A stretch of DNA of 64,000 nucleotides from Robiginitomaculum sp. (GCA_021776525.1 JAJFFT010000006.1:496001-560000); one strand, 5' to 3'; shown: positions 35,006 through 43,883, counted from the first letter of the stretch. Translations and numbers: made by a program. The notes: generated from the letters alone by a model not told the origin.

Positions 35006-36217
35006 GTGAATCACCCTGACCGACGCCGTGCCTTTCGTTTGTTGTTCGCCGCACTGTTTGTCATGGGTGCCAGCAACTCCATGCTGTTTGTCATTTTACC
35101 CATGGTCACTCGGGCCATGGGGACCGGCGAAATATATGTCGGGCTGATTTTTGCCGGATCATCTCTGTTTTATATGGGGTTCAGCCCTTTTTGGGGCAGT
35201 CTGAGTGACAATAAAGGCCGCCGGCCGATTTTGCTGGTTGGTCTGGCGGGCAATACTTTAACCTTGGCGGCCATTGCTGCGGTGGCCGGTTTTGCGCTTT
35301 CCGGGGTGTTGGCCCCTTTGCTGGCCATGGCGCTGTTTGCCGTATCGCGCATGCTTTATGGCTCTATCGGTTCGGCCATTCAGCCCGCCGCACAGGCTTA
35401 TATTGCCGACCGCACAGCCGTGCACGAACGTACGCGGATTATGTCGGCTTTGACCGCAGGTGCCGGTCTGGGCACGGCCTTTGGCCCACCTTTGGCGGCC
35501 TGGGCCAGCGCACTTTTCAGTGTTGAGGGTTTTGTGCTGGTTCTTGCGGGCCTGTCCTTTGTGGTCTTTCTTCTGATCATGGTGGCGCTTCCCGAACATC
35601 GCGCCCCAACGCCACGTGTTCGTGGCACACAGCATTTATGGCGTCTGGCCCGCGACCCCCGGCTCTGGCCTTATCTGGTCGTCGGTGTGGCCGGTTGGAT
35701 GGCGCAAGGGGTGTTTTTACAAACACTGTTGTTTTACCTGTTGGATCGGGGCCATTTGGAGGTAGAGCAGGCGGCATTGGTCTCCGGCGGCATACTGGGC
35801 GGCGGTGCGGCTCTGGTATTTGCGGCACAGTTTATACTGATCCCGCTTTTGCGACTGCGCCCGCGCGCCCTGATGGGCGGGGGTATGATGTTTACCGCCA
35901 TTGGTGCCACCACCATGATGTTCAGCGTCACACCCTTAACAATTGGTCTGGCGTTTTTGCTAACCTCATTGGGTACGGGCCTGTCTCGCCCAGGTGTGGT
36001 CAGCGGGGCCTCCCTGACGGTCGAGCCGGCGGAACAGGGCTCAGCCGCGGGTCTGGCTGTGGCAACAGCGGGGGCGGGGTTCTTTTTGGCGCCATTTACT
36101 GGTCTTGCGCTTTACCAGTTTGTTCGTCCCGAGGCCGCCTATGGGGCGGTGGCGCTGCTTGTTTTACTGGCCGCCGTTCTGGCTCTGACCAATCGGCGCA
36201 TTGCCAGGATTGGCTAG
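35006..36217 (+). CDS. MFS efflux transporter (drug:H+ antiporter-like)
   Basis: A 403-residue protein with about twelve hydrophobic segments. The loop between helices 2 and 3 reads GSLSDNKGRRPILLVG, the classic MFS motif A (GxxxDxxGRR), and the fifth helix region has GAGLGTAFGPPLA, motif C of exporters. Tetracycline/multidrug-type export is likely; substrate unknown. The start is GTG 35006. The last 54 bases overlap the convergent lytic transglycosylase gene. Confidence 0.88.
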   Translation: MNHPDRRRAFRLLFAALFVMGASNSMLFVILPMVTRAMGTGEIYVGLIFAGSSLFYMGFSPFWGSLSDNKGRRPILLVGLAGNTLTLAAIAAVAGFALSGVLAPLLAMALFAVSRMLYGSIGSAIQPAAQAYIADRTAVHERTRIMSALTAGAGLGTAFGPPLAAWASALFSVEGFVLVLAGLSFVVFLLIMVALPEHRAPTPRVRGTQHLWRLARDPRLWPYLVVGVAGWMAQGVFLQTLLFYLLDRGHLEVEQAALVSGGILGGGAALVFAAQFILIPLLRLRPRALMGGGMMFTAIGATTMMFSVTPLTIGLAFLLTSLGTGLSRPGVVSGASLTVEPAEQGSAAGLAVATAGAGFFLAPFTGLALYQFVRPEAAYGAVALLVLLAAVLALTNRRIARIG

Positions 36218-37405
36218 GACCAGAAGCGCCTTGTCAAATATGGCGCGATCTAAAAACCCGTCAGGAACAAGACCGTTGGCCCGCTGAAAAGCCCGCAAGG
36301 CGCGGCGGGTACGGGGACCGGATATGCCATCGGGCTTGCCAGGGTCAAATCCGGCTTGTGTCAGGGCGTTTTGCAAGGCTTTGATCTGGGTCCGCGAGAG
36401 CCGTCCTGTACTTGATGGCCATGAGGCCCGCACCGCTTGGCGGCCGTCCAGCACCTCGGACAACAGGCCCACGCCAAGCGCATAGGCCGTCGAGTTGTTA
36501 TAACGTTTGATCACTCGAAAGTTTTTAGAGACCAGAAAGGCAGGGCCTTTATAACCCGCCGGTAAAATCAGCCAGGCCGGGCGGCTTTGCTCAACCATGG
36601 ACCAGATGGTGTGGTCGGCCTTGACCGCGCCGCGTACGCTCCACGAGCCAATGCTGAGTACTGAATCTTCGGCCAGCTCAAAGGGAAAACTGTCAGGTAT
36701 TTCCACCTCAACGCCCCAAGGTTCGTCGCCTTTCCAGCCATGACGGGAAAGATAATAAGCCGTCGAGGCCAGCGCGTCGGCGCTGGACGTCCAGATATCC
36801 TTTCGCCCGTCCCGGTCCCAATCCACAGCATAATCCAGATATGAGGTGGGTAAAAACTGGGTCTGGCCCATGGCCCCGGCCCAGGCACCTTTCAGCTCGT
36901 CCCGGCTGGCATGGCCATTGTTGAGAATTTTCAAAATGGCCATCAGTTCGCCTTCGGCCCAGGCTCGGCGGCGACCATCATGGGCCAAAGTGGCCAAAGA
37001 GCGGACCACATCGAAATTGCCCTGAAAGCGCCCATAAGCACTTTCCAGCCCCCAAACGGCGCTCAGGACAGAGGCCGGGACATGATAAAACGTGGAAATT
37101 TCATCGAACAAAGCGGCGTGCTCGGTCAGCATGTTGCGGCCCGCATTGATACGGGCATCAGACAGAACACCTTTCAGATAGTCGGCAATGGTGCGGGTAA
37201 ATTCGGGCTGTGCACCATCACGCTCTAAAACATCGGGGTCCGGTGTCAGGCCATCAAAAGTTTGTGTAACCAGCGCCTCATCAAACCCGGCGGCGATGGC
37301 GCGGGTTTTAAAATCGGCCAGCCATGTATCGAAACTGGCCTCTGTGGACAATGCCGGGGTGGCAAGGGCGCACATATAAAGGACGAAAACCCTCAATATT
37401 CTCAT
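36164..37405 (-). CDS. Lytic murein transglycosylase (MltB type) with peptidoglycan-binding domain
   Basis: A 413-residue exported enzyme: signal peptide (1-20), SLT_2 catalytic domain with the acid/base Glu in VWGLESAYGRFQG, the AMGQTQFLPTSYLDYAVDWDRDG stretch typical of MltB, and a C-terminal PG_binding_1 domain (from about residue 325, GFDPGKPDGISGPRTRRALR). It cleaves glycan strands in the periplasm. It is coupled to the upstream DUF1194 gene (ATGA at 37402-37405). Confidence 0.92.
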   Translation of the reverse strand: MRILRVFVLYMCALATPALSTEASFDTWLADFKTRAIAAGFDEALVTQTFDGLTPDPDVLERDGAQPEFTRTIADYLKGVLSDARINAGRNMLTEHAALFDEISTFYHVPASVLSAVWGLESAYGRFQGNFDVVRSLATLAHDGRRRAWAEGELMAILKILNNGHASRDELKGAWAGAMGQTQFLPTSYLDYAVDWDRDGRKDIWTSSADALASTAYYLSRHGWKGDEPWGVEVEIPDSFPFELAEDSVLSIGSWSVRGAVKADHTIWSMVEQSRPAWLILPAGYKGPAFLVSKNFRVIKRYNNSTAYALGVGLLSEVLDGRQAVRASWPSSTGRLSRTQIKALQNALTQAGFDPGKPDGISGPRTRRALRAFQRANGLVPDGFLDRAIFDKALLVLANPGNAPIGQSQNGGQ

Positions 37406-38142
37406 GGCTGCATACCTCTGCTAGTCAGCGAGGGAACGACATTATCGGCAATTTCCAAAATCATCTTGCGCAACACCGCCTTTTTGAAATCATCAAAATC
37501 CCGTGCCGGTATAACAAAGGCCCCAGGTCCGGCAATCACCTGATTGCGATAATAGTTATCAATTTCGACGCTCACCCGTGGCCGCCACGGGTTTTGCTTT
37601 TCTGAAATAATCGGCAGGCCGTTGATGACAATATCTTGTGCGGCGGCGCGCTGGCGGGCAGTTTCCAGATTGGCCCCCTGATTTTGCGGCCCATCGCCGG
37701 AAATATCGACAACCCGGCGCAGGCCTTTGGCGTTATTGGTGGCAAACAGGCCCATGGCGCGTTCCAGCATGCTGCCAATGGCGGTGTAATGACCTTGCAC
37801 AAACGGGGCGTCCTGCACCTGTTTGGCAAAGGCGGCGGCGTCTGCCTGACTTTGGATAATGGTCCAGGGGGCAACGATGCGCTGCATCGAGCTGTCCGCC
37901 CATTCTACATAGGTGACGGCGATGCGACCACGCGGTCCAGAACGAATGGCATCCACCACCTCTTCGCTTTGCAGGGCTGCTACATAGCCATCACGCTGTT
38001 TTCGGGCTTCGCTTTCATCGACGGAAAAGGAAATGTCGACGGCCAGAACCAGCTCCAGATCAACATCTATGGCGGCGACAGATGCCGGGCTGCCGGTGAT
38101 TAAAAAGACAAAGGCGGCCAGCAGAGGCAGAAGTGTTTTCAT
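37402..38142 (-). CDS. DUF1194 von Willebrand A-type exported protein
   Basis: A 246-residue protein with a signal peptide (about 1-23) and a von Willebrand factor A-like domain whose metal site reads AVDISFSVDES (DxSxS). Later motifs HYTAIGSML and VDISGDGPQNQG match DUF1194. The role is unknown; such domains mediate metal-dependent protein contacts. Its stop overlaps the start of the lytic transglycosylase gene, suggesting an envelope function. Confidence 0.85.
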   Translation of the reverse strand: MKTLLPLLAAFVFLITGSPASVAAIDVDLELVLAVDISFSVDESEARKQRDGYVAALQSEEVVDAIRSGPRGRIAVTYVEWADSSMQRIVAPWTIIQSQADAAAFAKQVQDAPFVQGHYTAIGSMLERAMGLFATNNAKGLRRVVDISGDGPQNQGANLETARQRAAAQDIVINGLPIISEKQNPWRPRVSVEIDNYYRNQVIAGPGAFVIPARDFDDFKKAVLRKMILEIADNVVPSLTSRGMQP

Positions 38143-38193
38143 GGTGTAACAATGCCGGGGTTTTCGTGCTAAATCAATTTACAGATTGTTTGG

Positions 38194-38222
38194 TTGACAC
38201 ATGGGTCTGCTGACCATAAATT
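38194..38222 (+). promoter_or_regulatory. Sigma-70 promoter of rpmJ
   Basis: TTGACA at 38194-38199, a 17-base spacer and TAAATT at 38217-38222, nearly consensus. Transcription should start near 38229, about 53 bases upstream of the rpmJ ATG. Nothing else on this strand lies nearby, so rpmJ (and the HAD gene 5 bases after it) are the likely targets. Confidence 0.7.
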
Positions 38223-38236
38223 CCGCGCCTTGATGA

Positions 38237-38266
38237 AACCCGCCCACATCGGTGCGGGGTTTTTTT
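38237..38266 (+). terminator. Terminator-like hairpin in the rpmJ leader
   Basis: CCCGC and GCGGG pair across a ten-base loop, flanked by AAA on the left, and are followed by seven T residues (38260-38266). It lies between the rpmJ promoter and start, so it would end the transcript after about 38 bases unless read through. An attenuator, or a site where the transcript is regulated, is a reasonable inference. Confidence 0.55.
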
Positions 38267-38281
38267 ACGAAATATGGTCCG

Positions 38282-38407
38282 ATGAAAGTCAGAAGCTCAC
38301 TTAAATCTTTGAAAAACCGCCACCGCGATTGCAAAGTTGTGCGCCGCAAAGGTCGGGTCTATGTCATCAACAAGACTGACCCGCGTTTCAAAGCACGCCA
38401 AGGCTGA
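38282..38407 (+). CDS. rpmJ: 50S ribosomal protein L36, zinc-free type
   Basis: A 41-residue protein beginning [14 protein letters not shown] and ending PRFKARQG, unmistakable L36. Only one cysteine (Cys17) remains: the other zinc ligands of the Cys3-His form are Asn and Phe, as is usual in alphaproteobacteria. It is too short for most gene callers' default lists. The ribosome-binding site is weak. The next gene starts five bases after the stop. Confidence 0.95.
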   Translation: MKVRSSLKSLKNRHRDCKVVRRKGRVYVINKTDPRFKARQG

Positions 38408-38412
38408 TTATC

Positions 38413-39045
38413 ATGGGCGACATGTGCGCCCACAGCCTTCGACATAAAATTTTCCTTTTTGATATTGGCAATGTGCTTATGCGGTGGTCGCCGCGTAATC
38501 TCTATGTGCGCCGGTTTGACAGTGCAGACGAGATGCAGCGGTTTTTCGATACCTGCTGTACCCAAAGCTGGCACGAGGCGCATGATCGCGGCGTGCCAAT
38601 GGCACAAAATGCCAAACCCCTGATCAAGCAATTCCCCCACTGGGCCGATCATATCCGCGCCTGGAAGGACGAATGGAACCAGATGTTTGATGGCGCCATG
38701 CCGGGGGCAGTAGAGCTTCTGGCTGATCTGGCGGCGCAAGGCGTGCCGCTTTATGCGCTGACCAATATGCCGGCCGAGGTTATGCCGGGCCTGCGCCGGA
38801 TGTTCCCGCATTTATCGCACTTTACCGATATTATTGTTTCGGGCGAAGAGGGCGTGTTGAAACCCGACCCGAAGATTTTTGAGATTGCCGCAAAACGTTT
38901 GAAGGCGGCCCCCAAAGATATCTTTTTTATTGACGACAGCGCCGCCAATGTTGCTGCGGCCCGCATGATGGGTTTTGATGCCGTGGTTTTTACGAATATG
39001 GATGCTTTACGCGAAACCATAAAGCGTGGTGGTTTGGCGCTCTAA
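38413..39045 (+). CDS. HAD-superfamily hydrolase (YihX-like)
   Basis: A 210-residue haloacid dehalogenase-like phosphatase. Motif I is FDIGNVLMRW with the nucleophilic Asp, motif II TNMP, motif III around KPDPKIFEIA and motif IV FIDDSAANV. DxGNV replaces DxDxT, the pattern of the YihX and epoxide-hydrolase N-terminal subgroup; E. coli YihX hydrolyses glucose 1-phosphate. Substrate here is unknown. It follows rpmJ by five bases and overlaps the convergent aldolase gene by four. Confidence 0.87.
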   Translation: MGDMCAHSLRHKIFLFDIGNVLMRWSPRNLYVRRFDSADEMQRFFDTCCTQSWHEAHDRGVPMAQNAKPLIKQFPHWADHIRAWKDEWNQMFDGAMPGAVELLADLAAQGVPLYALTNMPAEVMPGLRRMFPHLSHFTDIIVSGEEGVLKPDPKIFEIAAKRLKAAPKDIFFIDDSAANVAAARMMGFDAVVFTNMDALRETIKRGGLAL

Positions 39046-39686
39046 TCGCCTTTACCGTAATTATAGCTTTTCATTTTTTCGATCACCCGGTCCATTTCTG
39101 CATCAGATAACACCGTAGGCGCGCCGATTTGCAGAGCGCCCCAGTATTGATGCGCCAGTGTTTCGACTTCTGTGGCCAGCCATAAAGCTTTGTCCAACGA
39201 TACCCCGCACGCCACCATGCCGTGATGGGCCATCAGACAGGCCAGGCGGTCTTTTAGGGCAATCAGCACAAAATCACTTAAGGCTTGTGTGCCAAAGGTC
39301 GCATAGGGACAACAGCGAATGGTTTTTCCGCCGGCCACCGCGACCATATAATGCACCGCCGGGATGGATTTTTCGACCAGTGCCAACATGGTGGCATAGA
39401 CCGCATGGGTGTGCACCACGGCGTTGACTTCTGGTCGGGCGCGTAAAATATCACGGTGAAACCGCCACTCGCTGGACGGATTGTGATCCCCGTGGGCCGT
39501 GCCATCCATCTGCATATAGATAATGTCTTTGGGACGCATATCTGCATAAGGCATGGACGACGGCGTGATCAGCATGCCGTCCTTATAACGGGCGCTGACA
39601 TTGCCCGATGTACCCTGATTAAGGCCGGATGCATTCATGCTCAGGCAGGTATCGATAATGTTTTGTCGCAAAGTGTGTTCGTTCAT
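39042..39686 (-). CDS. Class II aldolase/adducin-family aldolase (FucA/Ald2-like)
   Basis: A 214-residue zinc aldolase very close in motifs to L-fuculose-1-phosphate aldolase: GLNQGTSGNVSARY phosphate site, PSSEWRFH with the catalytic Glu, zinc ligands in VVHTHA and AHHGM, and HYMVAVAGG. Because mtnA lies in the same cluster and no fucose genes do, it is likely to cleave 5-deoxyribulose 1-phosphate or methylthioribulose 1-phosphate to DHAP plus an aldehyde, as Ald2 does in the known DHAP shunt; that is inference. MtnB dehydratase is the alternative but its sequence is less similar. Confidence 0.85.
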   Translation of the reverse strand: MNEHTLRQNIIDTCLSMNASGLNQGTSGNVSARYKDGMLITPSSMPYADMRPKDIIYMQMDGTAHGDHNPSSEWRFHRDILRARPEVNAVVHTHAVYATMLALVEKSIPAVHYMVAVAGGKTIRCCPYATFGTQALSDFVLIALKDRLACLMAHHGMVACGVSLDKALWLATEVETLAHQYWGALQIGAPTVLSDAEMDRVIEKMKSYNYGKGD

Positions 39687-39690
39687 TTTT

Positions 39691-40473
39691 TCACCAATTC
39701 GGGCCGCTTAACATACCGCCATCAACGATCAGGTTTTCGCCGCTGACCCAGTTTGCCATGGGCGAGGCCAGATATAAAACCGCGCGGGCCACATCTTCGG
39801 GCTGGCCCAATCGGCCAAGTGGTGCGGCCGCTTTCCAGCGCGCCACGCCTTCGGGCCAGTCATCTTCCAGCCCGGGCCTGTTAATCAGGCCCGGCGACAC
39901 GGCATTCACACGAATATTATGGGGGCCGTATTCTAGGGCACTGGCACGGGTAAAATGCAGTAAAGCCGCCTTGGCGCTGGCATAATGGGCGTGACCGGGT
40001 GCTGCGGCCAGTCCCTCAATCGAGGCAATATTGACGATTGCGCCGGGTTTTTGGGCACCCATTAAGGCCCCGCAAACGGCTTGGCAAAGGGCGAAGGCCC
40101 CATCCAGCGTGACGGCAAACATCGCGCGCCAGTCTTCTAAGCTCATATCCGTTAAATTTGCCACATCCTGGCGGGCAGCATTATTGATTAGAATATCCGC
40201 ATGAAAGCTCTGATCCTGCGCGGCCTTTACAAGATTTGCTGCGCCATCCGGTTGGCCAAGGTCTGCCGAGAGCACCAGCGCCCGGCCACCATTATCCTTG
40301 ATGGTGTTGGCCAGCTTCTCTGCGCCTTGGGTGTTTTTATGACAATGCAGTATGACCTTTGCGCCGGCATGGGCCAAGGTTGTGGCAATGCAGCCGCCAA
40401 TAGGACCACTGGCCCCGCTGATCAAAGCGGTGCGCCCATCAAGGTCCAGAAATGAGGCAATCGAAGTGTGCAT
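39691..40473 (-). CDS. Short-chain dehydrogenase/reductase
   Basis: A classical 260-residue SDR. The cofactor site is SGASGPIGG, the structural NNAA motif is present, and the catalytic Tyr and Lys sit in HYASAKAALLHF. It is upstream of the aldolase gene by four bases and divergent from cupin-mtnA. It might reduce the aldehyde released by the aldolase or oxidise a sugar; either is guesswork. FabG-like in length and layout, but the cluster does not concern fatty acids. Confidence 0.88.
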   Translation of the reverse strand: MHTSIASFLDLDGRTALISGASGPIGGCIATTLAHAGAKVILHCHKNTQGAEKLANTIKDNGGRALVLSADLGQPDGAANLVKAAQDQSFHADILINNAARQDVANLTDMSLEDWRAMFAVTLDGAFALCQAVCGALMGAQKPGAIVNIASIEGLAAAPGHAHYASAKAALLHFTRASALEYGPHNIRVNAVSPGLINRPGLEDDWPEGVARWKAAAPLGRLGQPEDVARAVLYLASPMANWVSGENLIVDGGMLSGPNW

Positions 40474-40531
40474 TTCCTATGTCCAAAAGTCTGGTTTGAC
40501 GGGACCGGGGTAAACCCGATATGGCTCTTCT

Positions 40532-40900
40532 ATGAGCAAACCTGCACCCTTTCACACAAACGGGCAAGAATTTTGGACGGATGAGCGTTGTTTCATCACC
40601 GAACTTGTCAATCATGCGGCCTGTCCAGATATATCCTTGGCGTTGGGCCGGGTTGAGCCGGGCGTGACCACACAGCTTCACGCCATTGGTGTTGAGGAAA
40701 TTTATACCATCCAGATCGGCACAGGCCTGTTGGAGGTCGACGGTGCAACCGTGGCCCTTAAAGCACAGGACAGCGTCCGCATTGCGATGGGGCAGGCTCA
40801 GCGGATCACCAATACCGGCGATCAGGACCTGACGTTCTTTCTGACCTGCCGCCCCCGATTCACCCCCGATATGTATCAAAACCTGGAAGATGAAACATGA
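40532..40900 (+). CDS. Single-domain cupin protein
   Basis: A 122-residue cupin with the two conserved motifs around [17 protein letters not shown] (His, Glu, Glu pattern) and the second barrel strand near [15 protein letters not shown]. It overlaps mtnA by four bases (ATGA), so it is translated with it. Small cupins act as isomerases, dioxygenases or binding proteins; here a sugar-phosphate step in the same pathway is plausible but unproven. Acireductone dioxygenase is also a cupin, but this protein is shorter and lacks clear similarity. Confidence 0.82.
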   Translation: MSKPAPFHTNGQEFWTDERCFITELVNHAACPDISLALGRVEPGVTTQLHAIGVEEIYTIQIGTGLLEVDGATVALKAQDSVRIAMGQAQRITNTGDQDLTFFLTCRPRFTPDMYQNLEDET

Positions 40901-42000
40901 AAGTCAACGGCACTCCGATGCGCACCATTTGGCTGAACGATGACGGATGGTCGGTCGATATTATCGACCAGACGATTTTCCCGTTCTGCTTTGAAATCGT
41001 CACGCTACGTTCCGTGCCAGACTGCGCCCGGGCAATCACCGATATGCTGGTGCGCGGCGCACCGCTGATCGGCGCAACGGCGGCTTATGGCATGGCGCTG
41101 GCGATGCGCAAAGATGCATCCGATGCGGGGCTAAGCTCTGCCTATGAGGTTTTGCACGCTACCCGACCGACGGCCATCAATTTGAAATGGGCGCTGGATC
41201 GTATGCGTGCGGTTTTGCTTTGCCTGCCTCAAAACCAGCGTGAAGCGGCGGCTTATACAGAGGCGGCGCGCCTCTGTGACGATGATGTGGCCGTCAACAG
41301 CGCCATTGGCGATCACGGTCTGGAACTGATCAAGGCCATCGCCAAAACCAAGACGGCGGGCGAGCCTGTCAACATTCTCACCCATTGCAATGCCGGATGG
41401 CTGGCCACGGTGGACTGGGGCACGGCAACGTCACCGATTTACAAGGCCCATGATCTGGGGCTGAATGTTCATGTCTGGGTCGATGAAACCCGACCCCGCA
41501 ACCAGGGTGATGCCCTGACTGCGTGGGAGTTGAACCAGCACGGCGTCCCCCATCATGTGATTGTTGATAATGCCGGCGGGCATTTGATGCAACACGGCAA
41601 GGTGGATCTGGTTATCGTTGGCACCGACCGGACCTGCGCCAATGGCGATGTGTGCAATAAAATCGGAACATATCTCAAGGCGCTGGCGGCTCATGATAAT
41701 AACATCCCGTTTTATGTGACCCTGCCCTCGTCGACCATTGATTTTAGTTTGAACGATGGTGTTCAAATCCCGATTGAGGAGCGTGACGGGTCCGAGGTTT
41801 CCCATGTTTTGGGACGAGCCGAAGACGGAACGGTCCTCAAAGTTCAACTGACCCCGGACGGCTCACCTCTGGCCAATCCGGCCTTTGACGTCACGCCGGC
41901 CCGTCTGGTTACCGGGTTGATTACGGAACGCGGTATTGTGGCGGCGGATACTGCGGCGCTGGCGGCGCTTTTCCCCGAGCGCGCTGGTCAAGCGCACTGA
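40897..42000 (+). CDS. mtnA: S-methyl-5-thioribose-1-phosphate isomerase
   Basis: A 367-residue eIF2B-fold aldose-ketose isomerase converting methylthioribose 1-phosphate (or 5-deoxyribose 1-phosphate) to the ribulose form. Motifs: [13 protein letters not shown], the active cysteine in [14 protein letters not shown], and the catalytic Asp in [17 protein letters not shown]. Together with the aldolase across the divergent promoter it would form the core of 5'-deoxynucleoside salvage. The phosphorylase that makes its substrate (mtnP or mtnK) is not in the window. Confidence 0.93.
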   Translation: MKVNGTPMRTIWLNDDGWSVDIIDQTIFPFCFEIVTLRSVPDCARAITDMLVRGAPLIGATAAYGMALAMRKDASDAGLSSAYEVLHATRPTAINLKWALDRMRAVLLCLPQNQREAAAYTEAARLCDDDVAVNSAIGDHGLELIKAIAKTKTAGEPVNILTHCNAGWLATVDWGTATSPIYKAHDLGLNVHVWVDETRPRNQGDALTAWELNQHGVPHHVIVDNAGGHLMQHGKVDLVIVGTDRTCANGDVCNKIGTYLKALAAHDNNIPFYVTLPSSTIDFSLNDGVQIPIEERDGSEVSHVLGRAEDGTVLKVQLTPDGSPLANPAFDVTPARLVTGLITERGIVAADTAALAALFPERAGQAH

Positions 42001-42019
42001 TCGCGCCTAACATAACCTT

Positions 42020-42568
42020 ATGAGACGTTTTCTGGCACCCCTTCTGGCCTTGATGCTGTGTATGCCGGCCTTTGCCAAAGAGGCCGATACGCCCTCTTTG
42101 GATGGCTTGTTGTCTCAATTACGCCAATCGCCCAGCGCAGCCGAAGCTGAACAGATCACCGAAGAGGTCTGGGCGCTTTTCTATGACAGCGGCAGCGCCA
42201 CAGTGGATTTGTTGTTGCAACGGGGCATAACCGCCCAAAAGGCCGGAATGACCGATCTGGCCAGTGACTTTTTTGGCGATGTGATCGAGTTCGCCCCCGA
42301 TTTTGCCGAAGGCTATAATCGCCGCGCCGGGTTGGAATTTAACCGGGGTGATTATTCGGCGGCCCTGGAAGATCTGAATAAAGCGTTGGAGTTACAGCCA
42401 CAGCATTTTGCTGCCTATACCGGGCTTGGCCGGGTGCTGGAACGTCTGGGCGCGGATGCCGCGGCCTATCAGGCTTATAGCGATGCATTGGCCATCAACC
42501 CGTTTGAACAGAGCGCCAAAAAGGGTGCGGCGCGTCTGGCCTCGTCTGTCAAAGGCCGCTCGCTTTAG
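42020..42568 (+). CDS. Exported TPR-repeat protein
   Basis: A 182-residue protein with a signal peptide (about 1-19, ending PAFAK) and about three tetratricopeptide repeats from residue 65 to 170, for example AEGYNRRAGLEFNRGDYSA followed by a second repeat. Such proteins act as periplasmic scaffolds. It lies 19 bases after mtnA and could share its transcript, though no metabolic link is visible. Confidence 0.82.
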   Translation: MRRFLAPLLALMLCMPAFAKEADTPSLDGLLSQLRQSPSAAEAEQITEEVWALFYDSGSATVDLLLQRGITAQKAGMTDLASDFFGDVIEFAPDFAEGYNRRAGLEFNRGDYSAALEDLNKALELQPQHFAAYTGLGRVLERLGADAAAYQAYSDALAINPFEQSAKKGAARLASSVKGRSL

Positions 42569-42583
42569 AGACAGGCGCTAACG

Positions 42584-42994
42584 TTATCCAAGATGCGGAC
42601 GTAAATTATTGACATTATAGCCGGCTTGTGCGGCGGCACTGATAATCTCGTCGGCGCTCATTTTTCCGGCTTGTGACAAGGCCCAGACCATGGCCGAGCG
42701 GGTGCCGGTATTACAAAAGGCCAGTATTGGCCCCTCATTATCGGCCTGTGCTGCGGCTTGCGCCTCGACCTGACCTTCGGCCAGACCACGCAGGCTGATC
42801 GGGATATGCAGATAATGCAGACCATGTTTTTGGGCTTCGGCTTCAATATCGGCGGCTTTGGGCTGGCCCCACATCTCGCCATCCGGGCGATTATTGATGA
42901 TGGTTTTATAGCCCTTTGCCGCGGCCTGTGCCACATCTGAGACACGCAATTGCGGCGATACGGCAAAGCGATCCGTCAGTGGTTTTATTTTCAT
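42584..42994 (-). CDS. DUF442 / TIGR01244 sulfur-transfer family protein
   Basis: A 136-residue protein with a dual-specificity-phosphatase-like fold; the loop AFCNTGTRSAMVWAL has the Cys and Arg of the family. In Agrobacterium and Xylella this domain is fused to the metallo-hydrolase Blh (persulfide dioxygenase); here it is a separate gene 19 bases downstream of the hydrolase. A rhodanese-like sulfur-handling role is expected. ATG 42994 is preferred to the start two codons earlier. Confidence 0.85.
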   Translation of the reverse strand: MKIKPLTDRFAVSPQLRVSDVAQAAAKGYKTIINNRPDGEMWGQPKAADIEAEAQKHGLHYLHIPISLRGLAEGQVEAQAAAQADNEGPILAFCNTGTRSAMVWALSQAGKMSADEIISAAAQAGYNVNNLRPHLG

Positions 42995-43013
42995 TCCCAT
43001 CGTTTGGGTTCCG

Positions 43014-43883
43014 TTACAGTGTGTTCAAGGGAAGTTTGAGATAGGCGCGGCCATTGCTTTCCTCTTTGGGGAAAGCCCCGGCCCGGATGTTGACCTGTAT
43101 GGATGGCAGGATCAGGCGCGGCACGCAGAGGGTTTTGTCTTTTGCGGTACGCATGGCGATGAATTCGTCCTCGCTGATCGCATCATGAATATGAACGTTT
43201 TTGGCGCGTTGTTCGGCGACACTGGTGACCCAGGCATAATTATCGCGCCCTGGGGCTTTGTAATCATGACACATGTAAAGCGTGGTCTTGTCGGGCAAGG
43301 CCAATATGCGCTTGATCGATCGGTACAGCGCGGCCGCATCACCGCCTGGAAAATCGGCGCGCGCCGTTCCAAAATCTGGCATGAACAAGGTGTCACCGAC
43401 AAAGGCGTTTTGCCCGACACAATAGGTCACACATCCGGGTGTATGACCGGGCGTGGCCATAACCGTGATCAGGTGTTTGCCAAGCTTTAGTTCTTCGCCA
43501 TCATCCAAAAGCCGATCAAACTGATGCCCATCACAATTCAGCTCGTCAGCAATGTTAAAAACCCCGGCAAAGACCTTTTGGACCTGCGTGATGGCGCGCC
43601 CAATACAAACCTGCCCGCCGGTCTTTGATTTAAGGTATTGCGCGGCGCTGAGATGGTCGGCATGGGCGTGGGTTTCCAGTATCCACTGGACCTTTAAGGT
43701 GTTGGTGTGGACAAAGTTGAGGATTTTGTCGGCATTTACGGTGTTTGTCCGTCCCGATGCCGGATCAAAGTCCAAAACCGAATCCATAATTGCTGCGCAA
43801 CCACTTACCGGATCATGGACGACATAGCTGATGGTGAATGTCGTTTCGTCAAAAAAGGCTGTAATTTTGGGCTCTGGGCTCAT
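43014..43883 (-). CDS. Metallo-beta-lactamase-fold persulfide dioxygenase-like hydrolase (Blh/ETHE1)
   Basis: A 289-residue MBL-fold enzyme with the iron-binding THAHADH, PGHTPGC and GDTLFMPDFGTARADFPGG motifs typical of Blh and ETHE1, which oxidise glutathione persulfide to sulfite. ATG 43883 was chosen because the upstream 20 residues are unrelated. It is divergent from a BigR-type repressor gene and followed by the DUF442 gene, the partner domain, which supports a sulfide-detoxification role. Confidence 0.87.
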   Translation of the reverse strand: MSPEPKITAFFDETTFTISYVVHDPVSGCAAIMDSVLDFDPASGRTNTVNADKILNFVHTNTLKVQWILETHAHADHLSAAQYLKSKTGGQVCIGRAITQVQKVFAGVFNIADELNCDGHQFDRLLDDGEELKLGKHLITVMATPGHTPGCVTYCVGQNAFVGDTLFMPDFGTARADFPGGDAAALYRSIKRILALPDKTTLYMCHDYKAPGRDNYAWVTSVAEQRAKNVHIHDAISEDEFIAMRTAKDKTLCVPRLILPSIQVNIRAGAFPKEESNGRAYLKLPLNTL

